Of a stretch of 64,000 nucleotides of DNA, positions 10,743 to 22,877 are shown one piece after another; within the stretch, counting starts at the first letter, position 1, and each line of letters begins with the position of its first letter. The notes beneath the pieces were generated by a model, which was not told the origin of the DNA, searched no databases, and saw nothing but the letters and a program-made list of their open reading frames with translations. Location: NCBI RefSeq assembly GCF_036785885.1, contig NC_092320.1, positions 13,765,557 to 13,829,556 on the forward strand. Reading direction: 5' to 3'. The DNA is from Coffea arabica. Its lineage: Eukaryota > Streptophyta > Magnoliopsida > Gentianales > Rubiaceae. A program made the position numbers and the translations under genes.

Positions 10743-13700
10743 CTATGATGCTTCTCTGGGATTCACTGTGCCAGACACCCTATCAGCAGCCTTCTTTGCC
10801 TACAAAAGGGGCCAAAGAAAAAAGAGATATTGGAACCGCTTGAGCAAAATTGCAGAAAATTACAGAAGAAACTGTTTTACCTCTTTCTCCCAATTCATTC
10901 GCAAAGTTATTATTCCAAGAAGTGATGTTTGTGCAGCCAGCGCCACAATAATGCCAATCCAAAGCCCCTGTGCACCATATTATGATCAGACAAGATTATT
11001 TGTCATTTTGCTTCCTGTGGCTAGGTACTTTATTGGAAGTTGTTGTGGAACAGAGGAAATGGGGAGGAATGGAAGCAATGCAGTCCAAGTGTACCTTTCC
11101 TCCAACATGATAGACAAATGCTAACAGTATAGCAGAAGGTATTCCCAACAAATAATAAGCTCCCAAATTGATGACTGCACCTACCCTTTGCCAGCCACAT
11201 CCTCTTGCAGTGCCTGGAATTCATTTGGATAGAAGCTTTGATAAAAGATCATTTTATCCTTGAGAATATGATCTAAAGCCATATTAGCCCTTGACTTAGA
11301 GATGAAAATGACAAAAATGTGAATGTACAAAGAGTGAAATTTACAGAGATTCATGCAGATTAAAAACTCATATTGCTCGCACTTCTGTAAGTTTAGTTTA
11401 CCATAGCTTTACCCTTAAAACCTCTAAATTTCCATGACTGAAAAGAAAATTGGAAGTTCTGGTGTCAATGAAGGTGTCTAGTTAACTACAAATTTTGGGG
11501 GGGTTTTTTTTTTATTAAGTTGCATTCTAAGATCAGAATTAATGTCAAGAGATGGATTTGCGAAACACCTTTCATTAGAACTATTATACGGAGATATTGA
11601 CAGACCTGAAAGTACGGTTTGAATGCCCTCTAGAATATGTGATCCTGCAAGCAAAAGCATCATATCTGCTACATATCTCACTACCTTTTCTTCTGTGCTA
11701 TAGCAGTAGCCCCATACTTTGCGCAAAAGGATGAGGCATGTTGATGCCAAAACACCTTCCGTCAAAACAACCAAAAGTCCAATGCATGCTGCTAAACGAG
11801 CTTCATATGGCCTACCAGCCCCGAGTTCATTTGAGACCCTTGTACTGAAGAAGAAGAACCAAAACTTTCCAAACTCAGTGGACAGTTATTAAGGGGTGTG
11901 TGTGGGGGTTGGGAGCATGGTTCAAAGTTTCGGTCGAGGTCACGGTTGCGGCTCGAACCGTTCCACACTGGTTTCGGCATATCGGTCGCGGTCTCAACAA
12001 GATGCAAATTTTGAAGTATTTAATATTTTAAAAATTGTAAATAATATAAAACAATATGCTAAACAAAAATAATAAAAAATTAGTAAAAGAAAATCTGTAA
12101 AATGTACTTTTTTTGTTGGATTTAAATTGACTCGAGATGATTCGGGACGACTCTGTATGACTCGGCCATTTCTATCCTTATCAGAGACTTCTCGGCCAAG
12201 TTTTCGGCAATCTATGTATCTCAGAGTCATCTCGTCCCGGTATCGCAACCGAGAGCTCGCTCTGGTGACCACTCGGCCGATTCTTTGAACCATGGTTGGG
12301 AGGGGCCCCGGGGGGGTAGAGAATAGTTAAATCACCTGATGGCACCACCAAGTCCTAGCGGCATCACGTAAATCATGCTACATGTGTTAAGGCTGCAATG
12401 CACACCTTTGTAAGTTCAAAAAAGTTGCTTACTCATTGCTGATCAAATTTCAATGGAATTTTTAGGGACTAACCTGATGGAAAGAACTGGTGTTTCTAGC
12501 TTTGGATTTGGAAGAAGACCAGACAGCAAAACCATCATTTCAAATGACCAAATCTCTAGGCTGTTTCACAGCATGATATGATTTATTTGCTATGGGTAAG
12601 AGTTGAAATTAGGAGGAGATGTGCATGCAACAAGGGGAATAGAGAATTACCAGGTCATTATAGCAGAAGGAATTGCCAGTGTAAGAAATTTCCAGATATG
12701 ATGAAATGCTTCCTTGGAAAATCCAGTCCAAGTCATTTTACAGGAAGGAGATAACCTAATATACAACGCTAACAACAAAACATTGATCCAATACGAAACG
12801 GAGCTAGCCAGAGCAGCACCTCTGCTTCCGAGGCCTGATTTAAATACGAGAAGCCAACACATGAGTAAATGAACTAATGTTATAATTCCAGTAGTAAGCA
12901 TCATAGGAAAGACATTATTTTGGGCTTGCAGAAATCGGATTTGGCAGTATAGGAGCGCAACAGCAAAGATGCCTGGTATCAGAAAGCGGGCATACACTTC
13001 AGCTTCAAATGATATTTCAGGATCTTGCCCCACAAACGCAAGAATACGCCCTGTATTTGCCCAAATACATGTAAGAGGGATGCAGGTAAGTAAAAGGACG
13101 ACCATAGCTCTCTGCATATGAATTCCCAGCATTCGATAGTGTTTTGCTCCATAGGACTGACCGCAGAATGTGTCCAATGCACCAGACATCCCATTCTGCC
13201 CAAAAAAAAGGTAAGCCATGATCGCATATAAAATATGATTTTGACGTTCATCAAACACTTAGATCTGCACAGCATGAGGCTCATTTGTCTTCAACTAGCT
13301 TTTGTAAATGTATTATGCTTGCAGTTCCTAAGCATATCAGTTTTGAGTTTCGTACTTGGCATCTACCTTTAAATATTTCTCCACAACCATAAAAACAGTT
13401 TTTTTTTCGTTGTCAACAATTGGATTTGATGCTGCTAATATCGATGCATTTTCAAATTATCAGAGATTAATCAGATCTCAAATACCTAAACAACATGAGA
13501 ACATCAGCAAAAATCAAGTAACAATTGTTGTCTCAGCAATACAACAGAGTTAATTTGGAAATTATTCCAAAAAAATTGTCCTCCTGAAACCGATTAAGCT
13601 TCAGGTGTGAAACTGAACCTCAAACAACTTGATTACACCGAATAAAATGCAAAAATCATGGCTGATTTTACTTGTAGAGCAAGTATATTATCACTTACGA

Positions 13701-13965
13701 ACAAGCTGAAACCAGTTACTGAAGCGAATGAAGTAGCCAAAGAAGCACCAGAAAGAGCTAGCTCTCCAAGGTGACCAACAAACATGAGGGCGATCACCTG
13801 CAAAGCAAATATCAAGAAGTTGACCAAGATCAGAGGCCCTGCCAGTGCCAAGAGCTTCTTCACTTCTGCCAAGAAATCGGAATGCTTTGTACTGGATCCC
13901 TGCACTCCGGATGAGACTGGAACAAGTGGGCATTCCAGTCCATGGCTTATGTTTTTCTCATCCAT
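10743..13965 (-). CDS. MATE efflux transporter (DETOXIFICATION family)
   Basis: Eight exons on the minus strand: 13699-13965, 12651-13195, 12474-12560, 12336-12392, 11606-11844, 11095-11213, 10881-10967, 10743-10799. They join in frame to 485 residues, the usual plant MATE length. Family marks are ALDTFCGQSYGAK in exon 2, VSNELGAGRP in exon 5 and ARGCGWQ in exon 6, with about twelve hydrophobic segments spread over the protein. The last exon (AKKAADRV start) is short and easily missed: reading through the preceding intron gives a false stop after VKQFLL. MATE proteins exchange H+ or Na+ for organic substrates at the vacuolar or plasma membrane; the sequence does not show the substrate. It resembles the DTX16 group. 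The intron between exons 4 and 5 carries a MITE. Confidence 0.9.
11916..12294. mobile_element. MITE with 8-bp target duplication in a MATE intron
   Basis: A 379-base element begins CATGGTTCAAAG and ends CTTTGAACCATG; the inverted ends continue imperfectly for about 25 bases (TCGGTCGAG against TCGGCCGAG). It is flanked by the direct repeat GTTGGGAG at 11908-11915 and 12295-12302. An 8-bp duplication suggests the hAT superfamily; a 9-bp reading, which would suggest Mutator, is possible because the adjoining base is also G. There is no coding capacity. It lies in the intron between 11844 and 12336, away from the splice sites. Confidence 0.8.
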
Positions 13966-15965
13966 AGTTCCCCTTTCTCAACTCTTCTCTCGCAAGGATC
14001 AGATTGTGAAGAACTCAGCATTCCCTTTCAGATTTATGAATTGTTTTCAATGAAAGAGATCTCAGCACCATTGTCTGTCTATGTAAATTCATTAATGCAA
14101 TACTATCATGCGCCGGATGTTGTCGCTACTGTTTCCTTTCAATTTCAAACCTCGGTTACAGGTCGATTTTCTAAGATATCTCAAACACTCGGTAGAAGTT
14201 GTTTTCATAATGCAACCTCTTCGTCCCTTGACCAATTTCTTTTAGTACGAGGATGGTGTAAATCCCTCCCAAAATTTCTGCACTGCATTAGAGTTGTCTG
14301 AGTAGGCATCCCATGATTGGTCAGAGAGTCACGAAACCAAAAATGCATTACTCTTCTAGTTTTGTATTCTTTGACGTGTCTCCGCATCTGTCAAAAGATA
14401 TGAATTCCTCGAAAATTCTAAGGATTGGTACAGTGATTTGTACCAATCCATTGGTACAGTGGTTTGATGTGGTACGGATGTGGTAGGAGCCAGACACGTT
14501 AGGAAAAGCAAAATTCAAGGTTGTTTTTGGCGTGGGTTAAGGCTACCGGAACTTAAATGAGTGTCGTGATGGTGGGTTCCACATTGAAATGACCCAAGCC
14601 AATTTATCAGTCACATGGGTGAATAAGACCCAAGACATTATTAATATTACTATTGTTTTCTAATTTATATACAATAGACATAATGAAGAAAATGCAAAGT
14701 TAGATACGTAACTGAAAAGAAATTAGAAAAAATAAATAATTTATGTATGTACAGAACTAGATAAATTTTGATTCATTTAATTACATAAATTGACAAAAGA
14801 GGAGATAATTTAAATATTTTGGAAGAAATTTTGGAATAATGTATACAATTAATTAAACCGATCACAGGAATTAATAATTGTAAAGGAGTAAACGAATGGT
14901 TAATTAATTAGTTGAGATGGAACATTTGTAGGAGAAGTAATATGCTGTTTTATTATATGAGAAGTAATTAATATGATTCTTTTATTATATTTGCGGGTAG
15001 AACATATATAAAGAAATGTTTAAAAAATGCATTTGTTATGGTATTGGTCCAAATTAATGAGAATGAATTGATGACATAATAACCGGAGTGCAAATAGGTG
15101 AAATTTAATTAGACCATACTTGTCACTTTTAAATTTTCAACATTATCATCATAATCACCTTAATTATACTTTTATCATTTGATTAACATATTGTTTATGT
15201 ATTGTCATCCAATAGCACAACTAACTTTCATCGATAAATCAACCATAAACATTATAATTACCAAATTCATTAAAATAATATTAAAAAAGCTTTTAAAGAT
15301 CAAAGTTTTTTTTTTGTTTATTAAAACTTTATACCAATTTCTTCCGTATAAAAAGCGATTGTTTTAAATTGCACATGGACTGAGTGTGTCCTTTATCACT
15401 AGTGGTATTTGAAGTCACCCCTGTCAGTTGTCCTATTGACTTGACGTGCGGCAGAATACCATGTACAATTGTGTGTCAGTCTAATACCAATGAAATGGTG
15501 GAAACTGCCGTGCCATCTTGAAGAAGCTTCGGTGAATTCCTCTGTGGTGGAGCCATCTCCAACTCCCGTGTAGTGAAAAGTTGGGTAGAAAAATAAATCA
15601 AATTATTCGATAGTTAAATCGAATTCGGTTTGATAAATTAAATTGCTTAGATACTTGAATCGAACTCGATTTGATAAAAGTTTCTTCGAATTTAGTTCGC
15701 TAACTAGTTTAGTTCAAACTCATTAGTGGATTAAGTTCCTTAAAGCATTGGACTAGTACTTGTAGTTATCATTAGAATAATTAATGTAATTAGAATAATA
15801 CGCAACTTATAGAAAAAGTGTAACTTGTGATCAAGCCAATTACATTGCAGATAAAAAAAAAAAAAATCAGAATTCAAGTTTGGCTAAATTCCAGTGTCCA
15901 GGAATTTATAGTTGCTTTTACGTTTTCAAGGAATATAATTAATCCTGAACTACATCAAGAAGGCA
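13966..15965. other. Intergenic, MATE promoter side
   Basis: No gene is seen. The sequence upstream of the MATE start includes a short perfect hairpin at 14422-14449. From about 14640 it becomes AT-rich with short direct repeats. Reading frames here are short and match nothing I know. Confidence 0.5.
14422..14449. repeat. Perfect 11-bp inverted repeat (hairpin)
   Basis: GGATTGGTACA (14422-14432) and its exact reverse complement TGTACCAATCC (14439-14449) are separated by six bases. Another ATTGGTACAGTG copy follows directly, so one arm is repeated. It lies about 460 bases upstream of the MATE start codon. It could be a protein-binding palindrome or a remnant of a short inverted-repeat element. 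Confidence 0.6.
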
Positions 15966-16882
15966 CTAGAATCTTGAAAACAATCCAAAAGCTGGATTTG
16001 TGACGGTGAATCCTCCATCCAACATAAGATTGTGTCCACTCATGAACCTTGCCTCCTCACTAGCCAGATAAACAGCAGCATTGGCTAAATCTTCAGGCTT
16101 CAAGACCATCCCTTCAAGGTTTGTGTAAACTCGTGATTGTCCTTCTTCACCAAAATTGAAGAAGTTCTGGGACAGTGGTGTCAAAACAACATGAGAAGAC
16201 AAGCAGTTGACTCTGATTCCATGCTTCCCAAGCTCTGCAGCAGCATTTCTTGTCAAGCCCACGACAGCATGCTTTGAACTCGAATATGAATGGGAGGTTA
16301 TCCCTCCAATGCTTCCTGAAATGCTTCCCAGGTTAATGATGCTCCCACTTCGCGTTGGGATCATCGCCCGGGCTGCATGTTTGATGCCGAGGAAAACACC
16401 TGAGAGATTAACCCGCATCACACGTTCAAAATCGGAAAGATCGTTGTCTAGGATGCTAGTTTTTCCTTCATCTGCTATGCCAGCGTTGTTGATCATGATA
16501 TCCAGCTTCCCATGCTCGTGAACGGTCCTGTTAATTGCATTTTCAATATCTGATTCCTTGGTTACATCACAATAGAGAAAAGATGCATTTTCGGCGCCCA
16601 AATCGTCACATACAGATCGCCCCAGCTCTTCATTTATGTCAACACACACTACTTTAGCCCCATGATTGACGAACACTCTTGCCATACAAGCACCTATGCC
16701 TTGAGCTGCGCCAGTGATCAGAGCGACCTTACCTTCCAACCTTTAATATTTAGGAAAACAAAAGAGAAAAAGAAAAATGCCGTGTCAGATCATTATCTTT
16801 CAAGAAAACGCAGGAGAAGGAATGAGAATCGTCAGCACTAGTACCTTTTGCCAACCTGAGCTTCTGATGAAAGATTAGCCAT
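15966..16882 (-). CDS. Short-chain dehydrogenase/reductase, copy 1
   Basis: Two exons, 16845-16882 and 15966-16740, give 270 residues; the start is a short N-terminal exon beginning MANLSSEAQVGKR. This is the classical SDR layout: TGAAQGIG cofactor motif, an acidic residue after the second beta strand (VDIN) that favours NAD over NADP, NNAG, catalytic Ser in NLGSISGS, and YSSSK (Tyr and Lys of the active site). The C-terminus is MLDGGFTVTNPAFG-like. The sequence falls in the plant SDR110C group (secoisolariciresinol dehydrogenase, xanthoxin dehydrogenase, zerumbone or borneol dehydrogenase-like), cytosolic NAD-dependent alcohol oxidases of specialised metabolism. The substrate cannot be read from sequence. 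A TATAAAA box lies about 80 bases upstream of the ATG. It is the partner of the copy at 19015-19917. Confidence 0.9.
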
Positions 16883-16963
16883 TAAGTGATGATAACTCCT
16901 TTGTGAACTTGAGCTAGAAATGAGAGAGAAGTTGGTGTGCGTCTTTGCCAAAACCTAGCCCCA

Positions 16964-16970
16964 TTTTATA
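16964..16970 (-). promoter_or_regulatory. TATA box of SDR copy 1
   Basis: TATAAAA on the minus strand within GGCTATAAAATGGG, 82 bases upstream of the start codon at 16882. The same context is conserved at the same place in copy 2. Confidence 0.6.
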
Positions 16971-17599
16971 GCCAAGCAACTTAACTACCATTAACAATAA
17001 AATATACTAAGAGGTTTACTAGATGCCTTTACTGACCCCATATTAACATTAAAAATTTTCCTAATTTGACATATTAACATAGTCAAATATACTGCATATA
17101 TCTCAATAGGTACGCCTGCTTAACAGTTGCAATCTTCATATATAGATTTCACTGTCAGTCTTCACGTTATGTAAAAGGACATGTCCTCAACTGGCTCTGC
17201 CATAACTTCCAGTATTCGGGTTGGTCCCTGCAATCATATTATACATTTGAAGGTTGTTGAGCAATGTCCATGGAGTTTCCTGGCTGGAAACTAGTTTGAC
17301 CAAAAACCTTCATCTCTTGGCAAGATCCATATAATACACCAAATTGGAAAGATCCTCAAACCTGAACCTGTACCCCCTTCTTGTAAAAAGACAAGAATAT
17401 AAAACAAGAAGCACATATCTCCTGTTCAGATGAATTATGCACCATGGCATTTAGATAAGAGAACAATGCGTCCCACTTGGCTGTTGAAGTCATTATTGCA
17501 TAGTCGCATGTCTGAAAATAAATCCCATTTCTTCCTGATGACCTAATGAATTAATTAAGCAGTCAAGAATTGAGATGCAATGCATCTATTGGTTTCTAC

Positions 17600-19011
17600 C
17601 ACTTGGATATGTGAAATTGATGTCTTTCGTAGCTACCAAGCTTTTGGACTGTTCCAAATATATTATTGCCAAATTTTAATCTTCTATTCCTCAGTCTTTC
17701 GCGATTACTTCTATTCAACGTCCAAGTCACCCATGTTTCTTATTTACTTCTGGCAGCTAGTTATGTTCAAAGGAAAGTAATTTCGCTAAGGATATTTCTA
17801 TTTTATTATATTTTGTTGTTGATTATAAAATAACTAAAACTTCATTTTGACAAATACATAGAAATGAACCCGAGGAGTTGGGGCCAGTGGCAAGCGGCTG
17901 GTAATGCGAGCAGGACGACCAAGCTTTGGGTACCGAAACAGATGGAACGGCCATAGTTTTCAAAAAGGGGAAAATATGTACAATTGGCTTAACTATTGAA
18001 AAGACAAAAATATCCAAACGTGAAAGTTTGCAAGCCAGTTCAGATGTCGTCGACGCCTTCAATAATGGTGTAAAATGGGATCACGGGACCTTTTTTTCAG
18101 GAGTTCAGAAGTTACTTGAAAATAGTTGCGTAGTGATCTAATCCCAAAAACAAACTCTATTTCGACTTCAAAGCCATGAGACCCAAATTAAAAATATCTA
18201 AGATTTTAGATTTGACAAATGAAATCTGAGAAAGAACAAAGGAAAAAAAAATTTAACCGAGAAATTTCAATTTATGATTGTTGAAATAAACTAATTTACG
18301 CATAACTTTTGATTTAGATGCACAAAACGAATCACACTTTTACCACTAAACTACACCCGCTACAATGGAATTACTTTCGCATATAGTGACTTAATTACAC
18401 ATTTCTTCCTGAAACACTAACCCTCCAGCGTCAATAAAATGCTGGAACGTACTCCTCTATTTATTTATTTCTCTTCTTGTTTTCCTAGTGATTCTTGTCT
18501 TTATTCTTCTATCGGTAAATGACTGCCACAGTCCCTCAAATTTTAATAATAATTCTATTTGATCTCTCAATTTTTAAAAGTGCTTATTCAGTCTCTCAAC
18601 TTATTAAATTTGGTTTTGAGTCCCCAAACAAAACATAAATAGTTTAATTTTCACATTACCCCCTCAAGTTTGATTTAATATCTATTTTTCTATTCTAAGT
18701 TTAAAAATAAGGCAAATTATCCCCTTTAATATTTTTGTTCTAACTATGTAATGTCCTGAACCATGTTTCCCTATCGTTATATTATTTGCCTCAAAATCAT
18801 GGCAGAAACTTTTTTTTTGTTGCAATATCGTTTTTACGCAAGTTAATTGTTGTAGCACTATATTCATGTAAACTAAGTGTACAACATTCGCCAAAAAAAA
18901 AAAGAAGAAGAAGCAAATTATGAGTGCAAAAAGCCAAAACGAAGACAGAAAACAATCCAAAAGCAGGATTACGTATCCTAAAGTACATGAATAATTCTAA
19001 AGACGAAGTCT
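17600..19011. other. Spacer between the SDR copies
   Basis: Outside the duplicated blocks the spacer is AT-rich, with no supported gene. A stray second copy of the SDR 3' end lies at 18948-18970. Open frames near 17823-18141 on both strands match no family I recognise. Confidence 0.5.
18948..18970 (-). repeat. Stray copy of the SDR 3' coding end
   Basis: A 23-base segment here is identical to 19025-19047, which encodes the NPAFGLFS region near the C-terminus of SDR copy 2. It lies 77 bases away and just downstream of that gene's stop. It looks like a breakpoint scar of the tandem duplication or of an unequal exchange between the copies. Confidence 0.7.
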
Positions 19012-19014
19012 GCA

Positions 19015-19917
19015 CTAGAATCTTGAAAACAATCCAAAAGCAGGATTTGTGACAGTGAATCCTCCATCTAACATGAGATTGTGTCCACTCATGAACCTTG
19101 CCTCATCACTTGCCAAATAGACAGCAGCATTGGCTAAATCTTCAGGCTTCAAAACCATCCCTTCAAGGTTTGTGTAAACTCTTGATTGTCCTTCTTCACC
19201 AAAATTGAAGAAATTCTGAGACAGTGGTGTCAAAACAACATGAGAAGACAAGCAGTTGACTCTGATTCCATGCTTCCCAAGCTCTGCAGCTGCATTTCTG
19301 GTCAAGCCAACTACGGCATGCTTCGAACTAGTATACGCATGGGAGGTTATCCCTCCAATACTTCCTGAAATGCTTCCCAGGTTTATGATGCCCCCACTTC
19401 GCGCTGGGATCATCACTCGGGCTGCGTGTTTGATGCCTAAGAAAACACCTGAGAGATTAACTCGCATCACACGTTCAAAGTCGCAAAGATCGTTGTCTAG
19501 GATACTTGGTTTCCTTTCATCTCCTACTGCAGCATTGTTGATCATGATATCCAGCTTTCCATGCTTGTTAATGGTATGATTAATTGCATTTTCTATATCA
19601 GATTCTTTGGTTACATCGCAGTAGAGAAAAGAAGCATTCTCAGTGCCCAAATCATCACAAACAGATCGCCCCAGCTCTTGATTGATATCAACACAGACTA
19701 CTTTGGCCCCATGATGGACGAATTCTCTTGCCATACAAGCACCTATTCCTTGAGCTGCGCCAGTGATCAGAGCCACTTTACCTTCCAATCTTTCAAAAAC
19801 GAGGAAAAAAAGGAATGAGGTCAGATCATCTTGAAGAATATGCAGGAGAAGTAATGAGAATTACCAGCATGAACAATACCTTTTGGCCACTTGAGCTTTT
19901 GATGAAAGATCAGCCAT
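19015..19917 (-). CDS. Short-chain dehydrogenase/reductase, copy 2
   Basis: Two exons, 19880-19917 and 19015-19789, in the same design as copy 1, give 270 residues with the start MADLSSKAQVAKR. Protein identity with copy 1 is very high by eye, and the C-terminal half is almost unchanged. TGAAQGIG, VDIN, catalytic Ser (NLGSISGS) and the Tyr/Lys pair (YTSSK) are intact. The NNAG motif, however, reads NNAA (the Ala codon at 19528-19530), and the next residues (VGDERKPS) differ from copy 1 (IADEGKTS). NNAG stabilises the central sheet and lies near the nicotinamide site, so activity or specificity could differ. The gene is otherwise full length with intact splice sites. Same NAD-dependent SDR110C-type assignment; substrate unknown. 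Confidence 0.9.
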
Positions 19918-20002
19918 TATGCAGATATTGACTACCCCTTTGTAAACTTTGTGCTAGACAATGGGAATGAAGTTTAGATGTCTTTGCCAAAATGTAGACC
20001 CA

Positions 20003-20009
20003 TTTTATA
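20003..20009 (-). promoter_or_regulatory. TATA box of SDR copy 2
   Basis: TATAAAA on the minus strand, 86 bases upstream of the start at 19917, in the same GGCTATAAAATGGG context as copy 1. Confidence 0.6.
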
Positions 20010-21130
20010 GCCAAGTAATTGACCTAACTACCGTTGGGAATTAAATGTAAAAGGTCTATTAGATTAATTAAGTCATTAGACGTTTGATTATGATGTAAGG
20101 ATACCATTACGTACCGGGCTCCAATTTTCAATTCAAGTGGTACTCAAAAGAAGATATAAATATGAATTTAATAAAATGCAATATAACGCTTTCTGACACA
20201 TTGCTGGAATCGTAGACGTATTATAATCATAGACTTCTTTGTTGCTTCTACTCATGTCAGGACACTGGTCTCTTGCCGTCTTGGATTGAAGAGATGTAAA
20301 CTACCATCATTCGGACCATTAGTTTTCTCAAATCCTATACTTTGACCGCTAAACTTCCACAATTTTTTTGACACACTACTATATTCAAAAAAAATAGACA
20401 ACATAACGTGCATGATATTAATATTGTCACTGAAAGACCTCTTAAATGAGATGCTTGTTACCAGTTAAAAATGTTGTCACTGATGATTCATTTTCTGGTA
20501 ATAAGTAGGAAATGATACTTGTAATCTCCTTACAAATTTCACTGCCAATATTTTTAACGTTGGCCAAAAGGACGTGTCCTTGACTTGCCCACCGTGACTA
20601 ATAACTCTTCCTTTTTTATAATCAAAAAGTTTAGATGAATTTTGCTCCGATCACTATTATGAATTTGAACAATCTCCCGTTGGAATCATAGATTGCTTGT
20701 AGGAGTTCTTACAGATTACTCGCCAACACATCTCTAGTATCAACGGTGAAATTCAAGTATACGATTCGTTTTTACCAACCAAATTAACCAACTTGAGCCG
20801 GGGACTAATAACTCTTCCACGTGCTATCATATATTGGAGGGGTTTTCAAACTCTGTCCAATTTGTGTCCATAGAAATTCCCGAACAAGTTCCATGCCACA
20901 TAGTACGCTTAATTGTAAAGATTCTCAAACCTTAACCTGTAACTGCTCCTTGTAAAAAGACAAGAGTTTAACAACTATGAAACACACTTTTCCTGGTTAA
21001 ATTGCATCAACAGGTTGTACGAGTCATAGTTGTACCGCTTTCGTGTGAATGTGATATATATCTAAAATGAAACTCATTCTTTCATATGGTCTGATGAGTT
21101 AATTAAACAGCGAACTTGAGATTCAATGCA

Positions 21131-22436
21131 TCGATTGCGTGTAGAAGCCGTGGCATTTGAATGTGATGCCGAAACTAATCCAATCAGATCATATTTTAGG
21201 CATTAGTGGAGAGATGAATGTGTTCAAAAGCCAAAAGTAGGTGACTGCATGCAAGGGTATTCTATTGCAACCAAACTAGGTCATGGCTGGATACCAAAGA
21301 AGTAGCCAGAGTGACGACAAAAGTTAGGCGGTTGAACGGCTATTAGTCAAATCAAATCTATTATTATTTTCAGCGTGTTAAATGGGATTCTTTTCTTTTT
21401 TTTTCTTTTAAACATTAAATGGGATTCATCTGTTTACTAAGTTTTGAACACATTTTTCTAGAATTAGGAGAATAACGATTTTGGATTCAATTCCTCCTTT
21501 TACCATCTCGTTTCTTAAATTTTACCATTTCTGTACTTTATACGAAAAAAAAAAAGACAGTATTAAGAGAATATGGGAGTTAGGGGAGGAAGAAATGAGG
21601 AATGAGAAATAGGACGAAGGAATTAAGCTAATTTAAAACAAAACATAAAGGAAATCTGTAATTTCTCTTTCCAAATATTTGATAAGGAAGGCCCTTCCCA
21701 GTTCCCATAGGAATACGTTAATTATAACTAACCAAAATTTGTACTTCTTGAACAATTTGCCCACCAAGTTTTTGACAGATCTGTATGCCACATTGAATTA
21801 TTGATAGTACTGGAAGTCGAGAAAGCTTCTCTAATTTCAATCTAACATGTTTTTGCCATAAAGGCATTGAACAAATTCAGTCTGTTGTTGATTTTGCCAA
21901 ATGGGCAAGAATGAGGGCTTGGGCCGGTGACATCGCAGATCTAACTCTTAGGAATAAATGCTCCTTATTCAAGCATTGAATCATATATACCAGATTCTAG
22001 TTCAACATCAAGCTTGGAGTAACTAAAGCCTTCGAATTTAATAAGCCGGCTTTTGGAGTACGCTCTGGGATTAAGGTTGGTTGAGTCAGTAAGAGTCAAT
22101 GACTTCTTGACAGAAAAAATTCAGTTGGCTGTTAACAACGAGAAAGAAACAGCCACTGGACACAACAATTAACTATGGCTCTTGGCTATTATGTCTTTTT
22201 AGGAGATCATTTTGAAGGAAAATATATAGAAAAGTAAAATACATTGCGACTTTAGAAATGTAGATAATTCTAAACTATCGATAATTGTTTTTTTTTGTTT
22301 TCCTTTCTATTGTTATTCTTTTTTCCTTGTTCCTTAAATTTAAATGCATCATTTCTCTTAAAACTTAGGTATGTTCACCATTATTTTTTAGACACGTTAT
22401 ATATGTTCAACAATCTCATACGTTAAATATATCTAG
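21131..22436. other. Intergenic between the SDR block and the LTR element
   Basis: No gene or RNA is recognised. AT-rich sequence with homopolymer runs extends up to the target-site duplication of the LTR element. Confidence 0.5.
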
Positions 22437-22877
22437 TAATTTGATAGGGTGTAAAATTGCTATTTAATTTATAATTATTTTCCCTTGATTTTAGTCAAAT
22501 ATTGTTTTAATTGATGGATTCTACTTATATTTGGTTAATGGTACTAACTGTAGGAAAAGAAGCGAAACGTGATTAAAATGGGCAATTTTCCAATTAATTT
22601 GAAGATGGCACGTCGGGGCCGGTTTTCAAATCCAAATCAAACTCAAATTAGTTTTTGGAGGAAGATTTTAAAGACTTTAATTTTCATTATTAGTTTTAGT
22701 ATTGGATTAGGAAACTTGGAATATTATCTTTAGTAGTTTTCTTTTTATATTTTGGGAAACATATCTTACTATTATTAGTAGTTGAGATTAAGTAGGAAAC
22801 AAGAGGAATTAGGAAAGCCAGATTCCTGTTTGATTAGGAGTCAGCCAGCAACAATTTCTGAGTATGACACTTTGAAG

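Larger units (their letters stand above)
15963..21130 (-). repeat. Tandem duplication carrying two SDR genes
   Basis: The block 15963 to about 17600 and the block 19012 to about 21130 are diverged copies, offset by about 3.05 kb. Similarity covers both exons, the intron, the TATA region and about 0.7-1.2 kb upstream. Upstream anchors include TTGTAAAAAGACAAGA near 17380 and 20950, and a pair around GCAATGCATCTATTGG (17577) and TCAATGCATCGATTGC (21123). Upstream parts have diverged far more than the coding parts. No obvious repeat lies at the junctions. Confidence 0.75.

Noticed and set aside
10717-11124. Plus-strand frame of 135 codons
   Set aside because: Lies antisense to the last three MATE exons and shows no family resemblance.
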